From Tubiluchus corallicola (Eukaryota; Priapulida; Priapulimorpha; Priapulimorphida; Tubiluchidae), in assembly GCA_030141605.1 (NCBI GenBank), contig JAQGDQ010000003.1:1695501-1759500 (forward strand): a stretch of DNA of 64,000 nucleotides. Reading direction: 5' to 3'. Positions 11,885-23,421 of the stretch are shown here, one piece after another. The notes beneath the pieces are model-generated. The model was not told the origin of the DNA and did not search any database. It was given only the letters and a program-made list of their open reading frames with translations. Both the position numbers and the translations under genes were made by a program. The first letter of the stretch is position 1. Every line of letters begins with the position of its first letter.

Positions 11885-12033
11885 ATTAACACAGAGCTAC
11901 ATAAACCAGTTACAGGTATACATAACCAACAGAAACATTTTCATTAAGATCGTGATTGTTACTTGTTTATTGGTAAATTTCTGCTATATTTTCGGGTCCT
12001 CGTAAAGTGTGCTGCACAGTTCATACACCCCTC

Positions 12034-12252
12034 AGTGGCATTTATACAGCATGCGGACGTAGATGTGTTTTGGGGTGTGCGGAATAAATAAAATCAGTTT
12101 ATATTGTTTTCAATGCACCCGTTTATGCAGCCTGCGTATGCGTTGGTCTTTTTCTGCAACTATTGTCCATTGATTTTCTCCGCAGGTTATTCCGCAAGCT
12201 GTTCCTTAGTTGGAAAACGCATCCACGTCCGTACGCTGCATAAACGCCACTT
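12034..12252. mobile_element. short non-autonomous DNA transposon (MITE), copy 1
   Basis: The ends are about 38-bp inverted repeats starting AGTGGCRTTTAT, matching at 32 positions, with all six differences being transitions. The interior aligns with 25582-25804 at roughly 80 percent by eye, including AAAATCAGTTTATATTGTT. There is no coding capacity. The right end abuts TTAA, but no target duplication can be confirmed, so the superfamily is open. Confidence 0.8.
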
Positions 12253-12429
12253 AAGATCGGCACTGTAAGCTTTCATGTATACATGTACGTTTCCCTCAGC
12301 TGAAACAGTGAAAAGTATAGATAAGTATTAAGCAAGTGCAAACGAAGAAAAATTCAGCCAACTAAAATTACTGAAGTACGTGCAAGACGATCTTTTGGAA
12401 CGTGTAAGCCTGCAATTTCACTCCAGTAG

Positions 12430-13090
12430 GTAAACCAGTCAAAAACAGAAGAATATATACGAGATGGTAATCAGTCTTGGAAAAAGTGCAAGTACATGGG
12501 TACTTTTCTAAACACCGAAGATGATATTAAAAGTAGAAAGCAACAAGCAATACATACTTTCCTTCAGCACAAGAATGTATTAACTACAAAAAATTAAGTT
12601 TCAACGTAAGACAGATTATTTAACGCTAAGGTTACTAACATATTTATGTACAACAGCGAAAGTTGGGGTTTAACGATTACTCAAGAAAAGCAGATTGACA
12701 CATTTCATATATGTCTTCTTAGGAAAGTTTTAAAGATAAGATGTCCATACATAATCAAAAATAAAGATCTATACACCAGAACGAAAGGAATTCTTAGAGT
12801 TGAAAAGTAAAGGCCCGAAGATTAAGATAGCTAGGACATCTTCTAAGATTACCAAATGACGCACCAGTAAGAATCGCCTTAAAGGAAGCCTTGAAACCTT
12901 GCAAACAACCACCAACAAAACAAAAACAACTTGGATAGGTTAAGGTTAGCTAAGATAGATAAAGATGTTCAACAATTTCAACCAAATCTATCTTTAGGAG
13001 TAGAAGAACTTACGCTGTTAGCTGCAGATAGAAGTGGTGGAATACTCTAATAAATGCTGATGCCGCAATGCCTACAATAAGTGGAATGAC
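12430..13090 (+). pseudogene. LINE (non-LTR) reverse transcriptase 3' end, relic
   Basis: Plus-strand frames give the post-RT region typical of LINE ORF2. A YMGTFLNTEDDIKSRK-type block comes first, then NSESWGLT (12651-12680), then LLRKVLKIR. A segment reading R-L-R-stop-L-G-H-L-L-R-L-P follows at 12820-12853, where family members have Trp in place of the stop (TGG to TAG). Frame changes and several stops show it is dead. Upstream RT motifs are not seen, so the copy is truncated. Confidence 0.75.
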
Positions 13091-14702
13091 ACTTTGAAGA
13101 AAGAAGAAGAAACGTATGGTAAAAAAGCATGCACTCTACTTATTTAGGCCTATGTGCAAAAACAATTTTTATGTTAGTTTTATTTAGTATCTAAGAAACT
13201 GTTCTACTGAGGCGTACTAACAATACAATAGTCTTATTATAGTTACTTTACCTTATTTCAATTATTATAACATAATATGGGGTGCACATACACCACTCAT
13301 CTTAACTACTTAATAACTTTATAAAACAAATTTATGAGACACTTGTATAAATTACGCAAATAGAATTACGCGAGTCTCAAATTTTTTAAAGACAAAATAC
13401 AACAGTGGACCACCTAGTGAAATTTGAACTGATTTACATGTAAGAACCAACAGTTTTAAAAACTGTCTAATCTGAACCAAATAAACTATGTTTAAACAAA
13501 GGGCTATGTTAAAGATATTAAAAACTAAACCTGATAATGATATAGCTCATATAAATGAAACGGGACACTGTTTTGATTTTGATTATGGGTAGAATCGTTT
13601 GTCCTTCAAATTTTTTTTTTGCTGAGTTGTTAATTATATCATTCTCTGATTTAACAGCGTTCAGTTTCCCATTCGTCTTCCAACAAGCATACCTCTCATT
13701 CTTTGATTTCATTCAAAGCTAAATTGCGTTACCTACGTTTGAATCATATCTTCTTTTTTATAACCCTTTATATTACATTAGGCATCAACTATGCTGAGTT
13801 TCAAACTTTATTTTTTTTACATTTGTGAACGATATTGTAGTAAACAAGAAAACACAGTGGCAAATGCAAACGTATCTGGCTTAATTTCGTGTCAAAACAA
13901 GGCATGCTTAAAACATGCGGCTCATGTGCACTATGTGTAGATCTGAACATAGCATATACCTTTGGCTTTTCAATGACTCAAATTATCATAACGATACCGT
14001 GTAATAAAAAAACGGTCGAACTCATACTAACCAAATTTTTGTGAACAAAACCAGCTACAGAAAGGACTGCAAAAAATGGTTTACGGACTGCTACTTAGTC
14101 TGATGTTTCGGTGTCTAACCCTTTAGTCCGCAGTGATGCTTGTAATGTAGCATAATAAGAAATTTTCTACAATGAAATTAATATTCTTGCTATAGTTACA
14201 TAGAATATCTCGTACTCTGCACCGAGCGCAAGCTAATATGACGAGAAATATCTAGGTGCATACCTGCAACCTAGTATTATGAAGCTGTAAGTTGTTATGT
14301 ATGATATTGATGCCAATAATGTTTAACATGCATCAGTCTTTCTTTTGAAACTAGATTAATCACATGTGATCACGCTATGGCTCTCCTTTCTGCTCAATGA
14401 TGTGCGAAAGCTTTACAAATACGTGTGAAGGAATGAAGCCAAAAGAGGGCTGCACGTGCAACGGTTTTGTTGCGTGGCTTCAGTGCGTCACTATGACGCG
14501 GAACCGTATAAGGAGTCACAGACTTTTTTAAATAATAGTATATTTTATATTTTCTGATAAACTTGCATGTGTTTGAAATGTTGTACTATTGCCACTTTGC
14601 ATTCAAGTGCTGTTGAATAAATTGTCTCTAATTCTTTGACGAAAACTGCTTTCGGGAATTAAGCCCATGGTTTTATATCCTATAAACTGAGCTTTCCTGT
14701 AG

Positions 14703-14763
14703 TTATAGTGCTATGGAAAGCAGCATCAGCGGAAAAAGACTGAAAGTTATCACACAGGTTGAT
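14703..14763 (+). CDS. iGluR exon: start of S1
   Basis: The acceptor TTCCTGTAG enters with one base completing a codon, then 20 codons end in GKRLKVITQVD, and the donor is GAT|GTAAGC in phase 0. R-L-K-V-I-T is the first beta-strand signature of the iGluR ligand-binding domain. An in-frame Met codon at 14713 is a possible start. Confidence 0.7.
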
Positions 14764-14880
14764 GTAAGCTAAATATTTTTTTCTTATGGTCACTTGAAAC
14801 TTAACTCGTGCATAGATTAGCCACAACCAGGCACATATATGATAGCTCTATCTCTCTCTCTCTTTCTCTCTCTCTCTCTG

Positions 14881-14943
<63 letters not shown>

Positions 14944-17900
14944 CATAGCTATCATATATGTGCCTATTTGTAGCTATATATACATATATGATAACTAACC
15001 AACCAAGCAACCGACCGAAACGAAACAAACTGACTTGACAATTATTTGACAAATCAACAAACCGATCGATTCAATCATTTATTTACTTGCTTCTTCGACT
15101 ATTTTTGATTAGTTTACGTAGTTGCTTTTTACTTATTCGATCCTTCATTTATTCATCCACTCAGCAGTCTTAGATTTCTCTCTTCGTTAAAGTTTAATAA
15201 TAATTGCAATGTTTTTTCACAAGCAACACTTTTCATTGCAGTATGTACCGTGGCAAAAAAGAACTTATGGCACAGATGGCACTCCAGTGTATTCCGGAGT
15301 CGTCTTTGAAATTCTCGAACAGTGTGCGCAAGCTTTGAACTTTACGTAAGATAAAATTCTTCTTTTTAAATGCGATTAACCGGGCTCAAATGCAAATTAA
15401 TTATCCAATTTGCATGATTCAGCGAGCCACTCAATAGTCGACCAGCTAAGAAAAAATAAATAAATAAAAATTTATTTGCAGTCAATCGATCAAAACTAAC
15501 AAACAAAATAATCTGCTCTCCAAGCAATCAGTCAGCTAATCAGAAATAAGCAAACGAACAGATCAACAAACCAGATCACCAACCTTGGCAAAAAGACGGG
15601 CAGCAATCATGTAAAACAAACAAACAAATAAACAACAAATGAACGAACGAACTAAAAAACAAACATGCAGGCAAACAGATAAACAAACAAACAAACAAAC
15701 AAACAAATGCAAACATACAACAAATAAAACAAACAAGGAACAAGCAAACAAACGCACATACACATGCAAATATATAATTCGTTTGTGTTTACGCTTTGTA
15801 CATTAGAGCAGTATAGTTAAAGAAAAAATCGTCCACTAGAAATTAATGGGTCGAATTTTACGCTACTCTAACAGATTTGTTTAGGTATGACGTTGTCATC
15901 CAGGAAGATGATATCTGGGGAGTACCATATGAAAATGGCTCTTTTAATGGCATGATTGGTGTTTTAGAGAGAAAGGTAAGCATATTAAAGTATAATTTAC
16001 GTTGTTATCTAAAGAAAACTAAAACACTTAGCATAATTAGTGGCCACGTGACACCATCTTTTTAAATATTTTTATAATTTTTGAGGCATGTGGAAATCAA
16101 AGCTAAAGTTTAAGGAATATTCAGAAATAACAATGCAGCGTGCTATTTCTGTGTCTCCAGCTTCCTAAAACCCAAGCAAACAGATGACAAAATTTATATA
16201 TTGAAGCTTCCTGCAGTGAAATGTGATGATAAACAGCAGTTTATTTTGAATTAACAACAACACCATAAATGAGCGTTCTATTTGTTCACCTGCAGTTATA
16301 TCTGAATGCTGTACAGAGGTGTTATTCTTTGCTAACGCTTATTCTAACACTGAGCACTGTTATTCATCACGAAATTGAGTAAGATAAAATTAATACACTT
16401 GATCGATACCATTTAATGCGGTTCTTACAGGAAGCCGACTTGGGTGCTGGGGCATTCACCATCAATTATGAGAGGCAAAAAGTTGTAGATTTTACTCCAG
16501 CGTTTTGGGAAGATAAGAATGCATTTTTGACTAACTATCCCATGTTGAAAAATCGGTCTCTGCTGATATTCTCTCCATTTACACCTATGGTAAGTGATCA
16601 TGATTACTTTCAATAAACAGACAAATACGCTGAAATGACAAGGTAAAATAGACCAAGATATTTGCAAAGTAGGAAAAGTCGGACGAAAACGTAGTACCTC
16701 CACAAGATATCACCCTGCACCCTGCAAATTCGTAGCACCCTGCAAATTCCCCAGAATAACTTAGTCTACAGAAAACTGTGGGTGAATGGCAGAGTTTTAA
16801 ATTACATGAACAACGAGAACAAGACCGCTTTACGGCGAAATAGACCTATGTATTAGAGTTACATCGCAAACAAGTAAGTTACCCAAAAAGTTTAATGGTG
16901 TTTTGTTTTGATAGGTTTGGTTAGCTTTTGGGATAACTGCAATCGTGTTTGGACTATCACTGTACATATGTAACAAATATTCGACTTACTGTAATCCTGT
17001 GTCTAAGAACTCTGGAAATCAAAACCTTGAACGCTGCATTCTGTTAAGCGTGAAAGCCCATTTACGGCAAAGTAAGTCGCTTCTTTTCATTAGGTATCTG
17101 TGGCTATATTTGACGCACCTGTAATAAATGGTTTAACTGAAAATTTATATAATTTTTTTTCATTAAAATTAACATTAATAATTTGTGATGTAATATCAAC
17201 TTGCAATATGGCACACAACAGCAAAACTTTTTGGGTTTTGTTTTTCATACACATTAGCTTTTTAACTGCTAACATCAGTTCACTTTCTTCTACAGAAGTT
17301 TCCATTTTGTTTGATAAATTTTGATACGTAAAGAAAAATTCGGCGAGCTAAAATAAATCTATACTTAAACTAAAACGCGAACATGTGATCTACAATTTTC
17401 GTCTCATCTCGTAGAATCAGCAGAAACTAAAACCCTGATGCTGGTGGAAGTACAGCAGCTATTTCCATAAGCCATTCATGTATAAACTTGATTTATCTCT
17501 CTGCTGCTTTTTAATTTATTGCTTTTTTTAATTTTTGAAGAAAATTAACTAAAAATAAAATGTTTAAAGGTAGTCTCGATTCACCAGTAGTAACGAGCTG
17601 AAATTTGAAGGGTATTACTTTTTATTATATTGATTAGATCAATCATCATTTTTGGCCCCGCTGTAAAGAAAAAAACTAATATGAAACAAGAACACGAGAG
17701 TAAAATGCCATGGCAAATACTTATATAGGAGAAAATGTGATAAAGAAGAACTGACTAGTACGATACAAAGAGTGGTACATAACGTTACATCATGGTTAAT
17801 AATTCGACGTCTAGCTTGAGACTACAATAAAGTAATATTTTAATCTAACATTTTAAACTGTACTATCGTTATCTTATTAGACTATAATCAGCAATATTTT

Positions 17901-20900
17901 AGCTATTATGCACTTATGCGGAAAATATATGTGTACGCACAGACAGTATTATATCTACAATAAAGTTCAGTGTGAACTTTTTCTCTTGCCACAGGCTAGT
18001 AAAACATAATGCACAGACGTTTTATACCTACTTGATTACAGTGTATAGATGTAAAGTTGTTCATCCTGACAGAGCTAAGCTTAGCTTTAAAGATGTTAAA
18101 TATAGTGCGTAATTATACTCGCTTAATGTAGTATGTAATTACAGCAAAAAAGAAAAAGGCTTATTACTCAACTTCGGTCTTGCTGCGTGCGAATTTCGAC
18201 AGTTCTGATATACTTACTGTAAACGGCAAAATTAGTACGCGTTGGAAATGTTTGCGAATTTTGCGAAATTAAATTATAGTATTTCCTTATAGTATACGAG
18301 GCACATTAAATATACTCGTATTTGTGTATCACGTGTAAATTATAATAAGATTCAAAAGTTGCAAATTAAACATAGTTATGGAGCTCTGGAAAACCAAAAA
18401 GTGAACGTAAAAAAGTTTGTGCTAAATCAGCTTTTAAATGTAGCTTAACTAAATTAGAATTGTGCGATACATTAGTAAATTTAAAACTTGAACAGAATCA
18501 AGAAAATTAATTACTGTGGTGTAAAAGTAACAAATTAATTTAAATACGCCAATGTTTCTTTGAACTATAGAATTTGTAAACCACAATCATTATGAGTATT
18601 TTCCATTTTTTCCCATTTTATTTATTGAAAGGTGATACACGTGTTCCTCGGTGTAAACCTGCAGAAATTTTGACAGCAATGCTTTGGCTGGCATTAATTT
18701 TTGCGTACACATTATACACTGGGATTTTGACTTCTGCTTTGTCAATCGTGGAGCGCACACCATCAGTCAGAAATATTCAAGATCTGCTGGACAGCAAACG
18801 CGACTTTGGAGTTGTGAAGGGAATAGCCCTGGAGTCGCTGTTAATGGTTGTTTTTAAATTTGTAGCATAATAAATATTTTACACCATTTGTGTTTATGAA
18901 GCAAATATAGTGACGCATCAAAAGTATTTGTACTTCACATAGAATTGGTACTAGGAGACACTGAATATATGTGGTAGTGTAACACTTAAATTTTTAATGT
19001 TGACTAGACCCTAAATCCTGCAGCTTCTTATAATCAAGAATTGATCATTGATTAGTTCCATTAGTATTAATAATTAATCGCCATTTCTGTATTTCTGGGG
19101 GTAAATCGCGAGTTTAGTGAAGATTAGCAAAGAGGTAAACATACCTAAATAAGTTAGCCGCCCAAATGGCTTCAGCCTTATCTGTCTTTGGATGTCTACC
19201 ATATTTGTCTATTACACGAGTTAAGTAGTCAGCAGACAGAATTATAAATTTATACTTATCCCTGTTAGCTTTTACATTGTAGTTTTCCAGTCTATCAAAT
19301 ACGCCTGATAATGTACTATGATCCTCCGCTCAGAAGCCTCTGTCTTCATTAGCACATTTGACTCAACAGTTTTAACTAAATTTTTCTCAACATGCTTCCT
19401 CAGAGCATATGCAACTGGTCTAGGCATATGAAAATCGGGTTTCTTATTAGACCCTTCTGGCAAAGTTACATCAGCCTTAAAACCTTTAATGGGCACAACA
19501 TGCTTTAAAAACAGACATATTAATCTAATAAATAGAGAGTGTTTCTCTAATAAACTGGACAGCATTGTTGTATTTTCGTAAAAGGAGAAAATTTCATTCC
19601 ACTTTAATTTTTCAAATAATTGCACCAAGCTCAGGGATAAAAATCACACCAAGCTCTTGTTTTTTTCATTACTCCCACAAGGGGCTCTGTTTTGGGGCTC
19701 GTTATAGTGCAGACAGCACTACTTAAAAAAAGTTGAGAAATTACAGATTGCGTCTGCTCAATTTAGAGCTAGGTCATCAGATGTCTTTTGCAGTGATTGC
19801 TAATTAATTGAACTTAATTAATTGATTGCGAAGTTACACTATAATAAAAATCTCATAACATATTAATTAACCTTACATTTAACGGCAGGCTTTATCAACC
19901 AACTATACTTAATCAACTATACGAAATTTCATTTAAAACTCACTAAAAATCTCGTCCATCCATTTGCTCATCATCAGCATCATCAACATCTAGGTGCTTC
20001 TACGTTCCAAAACATGTCACGCCCTATCTGTTACCATGCACTCCTGTCCAACCTCATTGCCGACAATGCATCAAATCTAGAGTTGCGTTTACTAAATTTT
20101 AATCTTTTTGCATATGTATTTATAACGTCAGTAGCTGACCTTCTCGGTTTTTCTGTCGTTTCAAGAAAAGGAAGAGGAGACTCTTGATGTAGTCTTGTAA
20201 TCCCATGTAATCTTCCTACTCAGATTTGTTTCCAAAGATTCTTCTTCACCACGTTATCCAGATCATCATTGGATAGTAATTAAGTAATTCTTAGTAATTT
20301 TCTACAGAGGCGACTTTGAAATGCGCAAATTTCCCTTTTCTGCTTAAGAATTTCAAGATGGCCAAAGTATGTATCCTATATTTGGCAAATCTGGTGCGAA
20401 ATACACGTTAAAAGTACTAAAATCTTATAAACCATAATCTAAAATCATTTATAGTTATCTACAATTTTGTTAAAAGACACTGCGCGTATACAACTTTCTT
20501 TGGCGATTTGTTTGGCGCTGTTTCCGCTAAAATTGCTCATCATGAAACTTGACATTTTGCCATCGATATCCAATTTTAATACTCTAGTAATGCCTATAAA
20601 TACTGTAAAATTCAACGTTAGATAAACGGTTCCAGTGGGGCTGCTTTGACATAAATTTGTGTTGTTTGATAAATATTTAAACTACTATTTTTTGTCAATA
20701 ACTAATAGTACTCTTTTTATCCCTTACTGACAGAATACTCGTTCAGGGCGTCTCAAAGAACTATGGGATTCTGCTTACAGAGAAAGAATACCGTTTAATT
20801 TTTCACATATGGTTCCACAAGTATCTTCTGGAGACCTCGTAATAATTCACGAGAAAACAGGTCTAATGAATTACGTCTGGGAATATCAGCAGTCTGGTCA

Positions 20901-22177
20901 ATGTTCTCTGAGCCTGGTAGATTCGGAAGAATTCCCCAAGTTTGGCCTTGGATTCGCGTTACCAAAAGGAAGCCCATATTTGGAACCGATAAGTACCATG
21001 TATGATCATAAAATTCTAATAATAACGGCAATTTTCTCTGCGTGTCTCTCTGTTGAGAACAAAATGCTTTTATGGGATTTCTTCATTCTGTCCGTCCGCC
21101 TGTTGAGATGATGATGACGACTATGATGATGATAATAATTATATAAATGATGTTATTTACAATACATCTACGTAAACTTGTTACTTCGAATAATTCGCGT
21201 ACTTGGTCTATACCATTTTCGAGTTTTTGACGCGATCTCCTGCACGGAGAAACAAGTTCAGCATCTTTTGCTTTTCACACAGGAAGTTGAGGGTTCAGTT
21301 CCACGGCTTTCTATGAAATTCTTTCTTACTCAAGTCAAGGTAAATGATGTTCGTTATGGAAAATCGCGTAGTTTAATTTTTAGCTGCCAAATCAACCTTA
21401 CTTTTTTAAAAGTATCCCATCACGAAAGTTAGGACCATTTAACGATTTGGTAAAGTATTGAGAAAAATTATCTAAATTTCATCTGTAGACTGGACATCAC
21501 TATGCCGTGAAGAAAAATAAGTCATAAAATGGGCCATTTCCAAATGAATTATTTTTGTTGTCGTTGCTCACTTTTATCTGTATAACTTATTTAACTATTA
21601 ACTTATTCTGCACAGTTACGAAAATTGAGACAGTTCTACGCCTGTGCTTATGAAGTATATGGACGCTTAAATAGTTTTAAATAAGGTGCTATTATGTATA
21701 AGCTATTAGGATAAGCTACTAGTTATGTAAACATATTAGGAGACAGTATCTAAATAAGTTTAATACGTTTAAATTGTGCTTTGAAATTTGAATTACGTTT
21801 GATATTTAACAGGTGCGCAATTCAAGTGTTTTTATTTCAATATTTTCTTCATCTTCTGTGTGCTTAATGATAGCCGTGTAATGGTGCGTTTATTTAAAAC
21901 GGACCCAAATTAGATCATATAAAGATCAGTTACCCGGATGTGACGTATATATAACTTTTATTATAATCAATAAACTAACTAACTAATTGTGTTAGTTAAA
22001 ACACAATTAGTATGCCTAAAAAAACAAATACGTAAACCAACGTGTAGCAGCTTTTCTGTAAACGGTCTGTACATGTATAAGGTATATACAAAGTCTGTAA
22101 ATCTATAGAATTTTCTAACACTATCAGAATTTTCTTATACTGTATGCTGTATATAAAATTACTTTATGCGTCTTCTT

Positions 22178-22219
<42 letters not shown>

Positions 22220-23078
22220 GGTGATGTAGCTGTTTTTGTTTGACAATTGACGGGTTTCCTTTTATGGAACTTTATATAAAAATGTTGTCGTTCGGTCAAT
22301 TAACTGGCATACAGATGCAATCGCACCTTTTAAACGCACATTTCAATTGCTTTACATTCTGTCATAGAAGTACTGAAACATAAAGCCTATACTGGTACAT
22401 TTCTGACTCTACAGGTTTTAGCTGGAACTTGGGAGCCAGCCGAAATTGTTTCACGTAAGGCTCACTCCTCCTAATGCCGGCCCTGAATGCAGAATATTAA
22501 GTGGCGTATGGCCCGAGGAGTGCATAGAAAGTTTAATTTGTCGTTTCATGAGATGAATGAGCTATAAGGTGGGCATTTACAGAGGTTTTACTGTTTGCGG
22601 TGCATTGACATGAGATAGTCAATGAGCAGGATTTGTGACTGAGCATGACCATGCATTGAGTCAAGCACACTTTCTTGAACCTAGGTTTAGCTAATAAAGA
22701 AATGATTTTTCTTGCAGGATGTTACGATTGCAACAGACTGGTCATATCGAGAAGTGGCGTCAAAAATTCTGGCCTGTTAAAACCAAGTGCTCGCAGATAA
22801 AAAACAAGAAACCAGGAAACCAGGCAGTCAGCATCACTGATTCACAGGGGGCGTTCTACATTGTTCTACTTGGTTTCGTGTGCGGATACGCGTGCTTCAT
22901 TATTGAGATTATTCACAAATTCCATTGTAAGAAATTTCATTTTACTAGCGATGGAAACAAAGAAAAAGCTGACTTTAAATTAGACGATGCCATTAGATAC
23001 CTTCAATACGTGGTAGAACTAGTATTTCATGACAAGGCACGGTTAAAAACTCGTGATAGTAAACTCAATGTCTTTTAA
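14703..23078 (+). CDS. divergent ionotropic glutamate receptor (iGluR/IR-like)
   Basis: Eight exons (14703-14763, 15242-15345, 15885-15975, 16431-16589, 16915-17071, 18632-18846, 20734-20999, 22718-23078) join in phase to 470 residues. The order is that of a ligand-gated cation channel subunit. S1 starts at R-L-K-V-I-T and contains G-S-F-N-G-M-I-G and A-F-T-I-N-Y-E-R, whose Arg100 aligns with the ligand-carboxylate-binding Arg. M1 is about residues 139-158, the pore loop 180-198, M3 about 205-222, S2 (including residues 263-350) and M4 about 397-417. No N-terminal domain or signal peptide is seen, so 5' exons may be missing, or Met at 14713 could start an IR-like form. The M3 gate motif is degenerate and the Q/R site is Arg. 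Function as a neuronal or sensory channel is inferred from the family. Confidence 0.92.
14829..14965. repeat. CT/TA microsatellite framed by a perfect 19-bp inverted repeat
   Basis: AGGCACATATATGATAGCT at 14829-14847 is the exact reverse complement of 14947-14965. Between them lie a CT tract and a TA tract (14899-14937). The structure lies in the first visible receptor intron. Confidence 0.92.
15242..15345 (+). CDS. iGluR exon: S1
   Basis: It runs from TTGCAG to TTTAC|GTAAGA, phase 0 to phase 2. The reading Y-S-G-V-V-F-E-I-L-E-Q-C-A matches the Y-E-G-x-C-I-D-L-L segment of iGluRs. Confidence 0.9.
15600..15765. repeat. degenerate (AAAC)n tract
   Basis: Imperfect AAAC and AAAT units fill this part of a receptor intron. 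The opposite-strand open frame is just the translation of the repeat. Confidence 0.75.
15885..15975 (+). CDS. iGluR exon: S1
   Basis: It runs from TTTAG to AAAG|GTAAGC. It encodes Y-D-V-V followed by N-G-S-F-N-G-M-I-G-V-L, the counterpart of N-G-x-W-N-G-M-V-G-E-L. Confidence 0.92.
16431..16589 (+). CDS. iGluR exon: S1 ligand-binding motif
   Basis: It runs from CTTACAG to ATG|GTAAGT in phase 0 and reads ADLGAGAFTINYERQKVVDF. Thr95 and Arg100 align with ligand-contacting residues of the P-L-T-x4-R motif. The Pro is replaced by Ala. Confidence 0.93.
16915..17071 (+). CDS. iGluR exon: M1 and pore loop
   Basis: It runs from TGATAG to GGCAA-A|GTAAGT. A hydrophobic M1 (VWLAFGITAIVFGLSLYIC) is followed by a Cys-rich linker. 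The pore helix CILLSVKAHLRQ aligns with S-L-W-F-S-L-G-A-F-M-Q-Q. The first Gln (the Q/R site) aligns with Arg189, codon CGG at 17065-17067. Confidence 0.88.
17072..18631 (+). other. receptor intron between the pore-loop and M3 exons
   Basis: This AT-rich sequence holds no recognised element. Codon phase and family alignment show that the flanking exons join directly, so no extra exon is needed here. The shorter upstream introns are likewise featureless apart from the repeats listed. Confidence 0.7.
18632..18846 (+). CDS. iGluR exon: pore exit, M3 and start of S2
   Basis: It is entered in phase 1 after TTGAAAG and ends at TTAATG|GTTGTT, a weak donor. V-P-R precedes M3, which reads LIFAYTLYTGILTSAL where most iGluRs have SYTANLAAF. 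The exon then gives V-E-R-T-P-S-V and I-Q-D-L-L, which match the linker to S2. Confidence 0.88.
18847..20733 (+). other. receptor intron carrying the gypsy fragment
   Basis: Outside the gypsy fragment nothing was recognised. The bounds follow from the phase-0 junction between LESLLM and NTRSGRLKEL. Confidence 0.7.
19135..19628 (-). pseudogene. Ty3/gypsy LTR-retrotransposon pol fragment, internally deleted
   Basis: On the minus strand, 19628-19320 gives the lead-in to reverse transcriptase. It reads LLEKHS, KGFKADVTLPEGS, then MPRPVAYALRKHVEKNL, matching the PRPVPYALRxKVEKEL block of gypsy elements. In another frame, 19315-19135 gives VFDRLENYNV, then ADYLTRVIDKYGRHPKTDKAEAI, the segment after the catalytic motif. 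About 100 residues including the Y-x-D-D box are absent between the two parts. No LTRs are seen. It lies antisense in a receptor intron. Confidence 0.8.
20734..20999 (+). CDS. iGluR exon: S2
   Basis: It runs from CTGACAG to ACC-AT|GTATGA. It ends F-G-L-G-F-A-L-P-K-G-S-P-Y, the counterpart of G-Y-G-I-A-x-P-K-G-S. A Glu in IIHEKTG is a candidate for the acidic residue that contacts the ligand amino group. Confidence 0.92.
21982..22011. repeat. perfect 12-bp inverted repeat with 6-nt loop
   Basis: ACTAATTGTGTT and AACACAATTAGT are exact reverse complements separated by AGTTAA, in the last receptor intron. No terminator-like U tract or element ends accompany it. Confidence 0.8.
22180..22217. repeat. 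(AT)n microsatellite
   Basis: An uninterrupted AT run in the last receptor intron. The rest of that intron (21000-22717) shows nothing else recognisable. Confidence 0.95.
22718..23078 (+). CDS. iGluR terminal exon: end of S2, M4 and tail
   Basis: It is entered in phase 2 after TCTTGCAG. LRLQQTGHIEKWRQKFW is the classical last helix of S2. A 21-residue hydrophobic M4 (FYIVLLGFVCGYACFIIEII) follows, then a tail of about 50 residues ending at TAA (23076-23078). Confidence 0.93.
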
Positions 23079-23415
23079 TTATTTACAGTTAGTGAGGAAA
23101 TAGCTTACAGAGCGCACTACATGCAGTAAACTCTTTGCTCTATTTGAGTCAGTTGTAGGGCAAATGGTAACTATACCTATGTAGTTTTTTATGTAAAGTG
23201 GGTAGTTTTATTAGAATGTCACTGTAATGTTTAACGACATGGCACAACAAGAACACAAATAATTCCATATGTACATACATATCTAAAAATTTAATTCTTA
23301 TGACAAAAAAATTAAATTTGACATTTCTTTTCCACACTGCTAAGCGCATGTGATGTGCAAATGTTGCCATTGTAAATACGACTCTGTAAATATTTCACAT
23401 ACATGAAACAATAGC

Positions 23416-23421
23416 AATAAA
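23416..23421 (+). terminator. candidate poly(A) signal of the receptor gene
   Basis: This AATAAA lies about 340 nt past the receptor stop codon. Chosen by position only. Confidence 0.4.

Noticed and set aside
17100-17324. Possible extra pore exon of the receptor in the intron after 17071
   Set aside because: The flanking exons already join in phase and supply the whole pore loop. This open frame lacks iGluR motifs.
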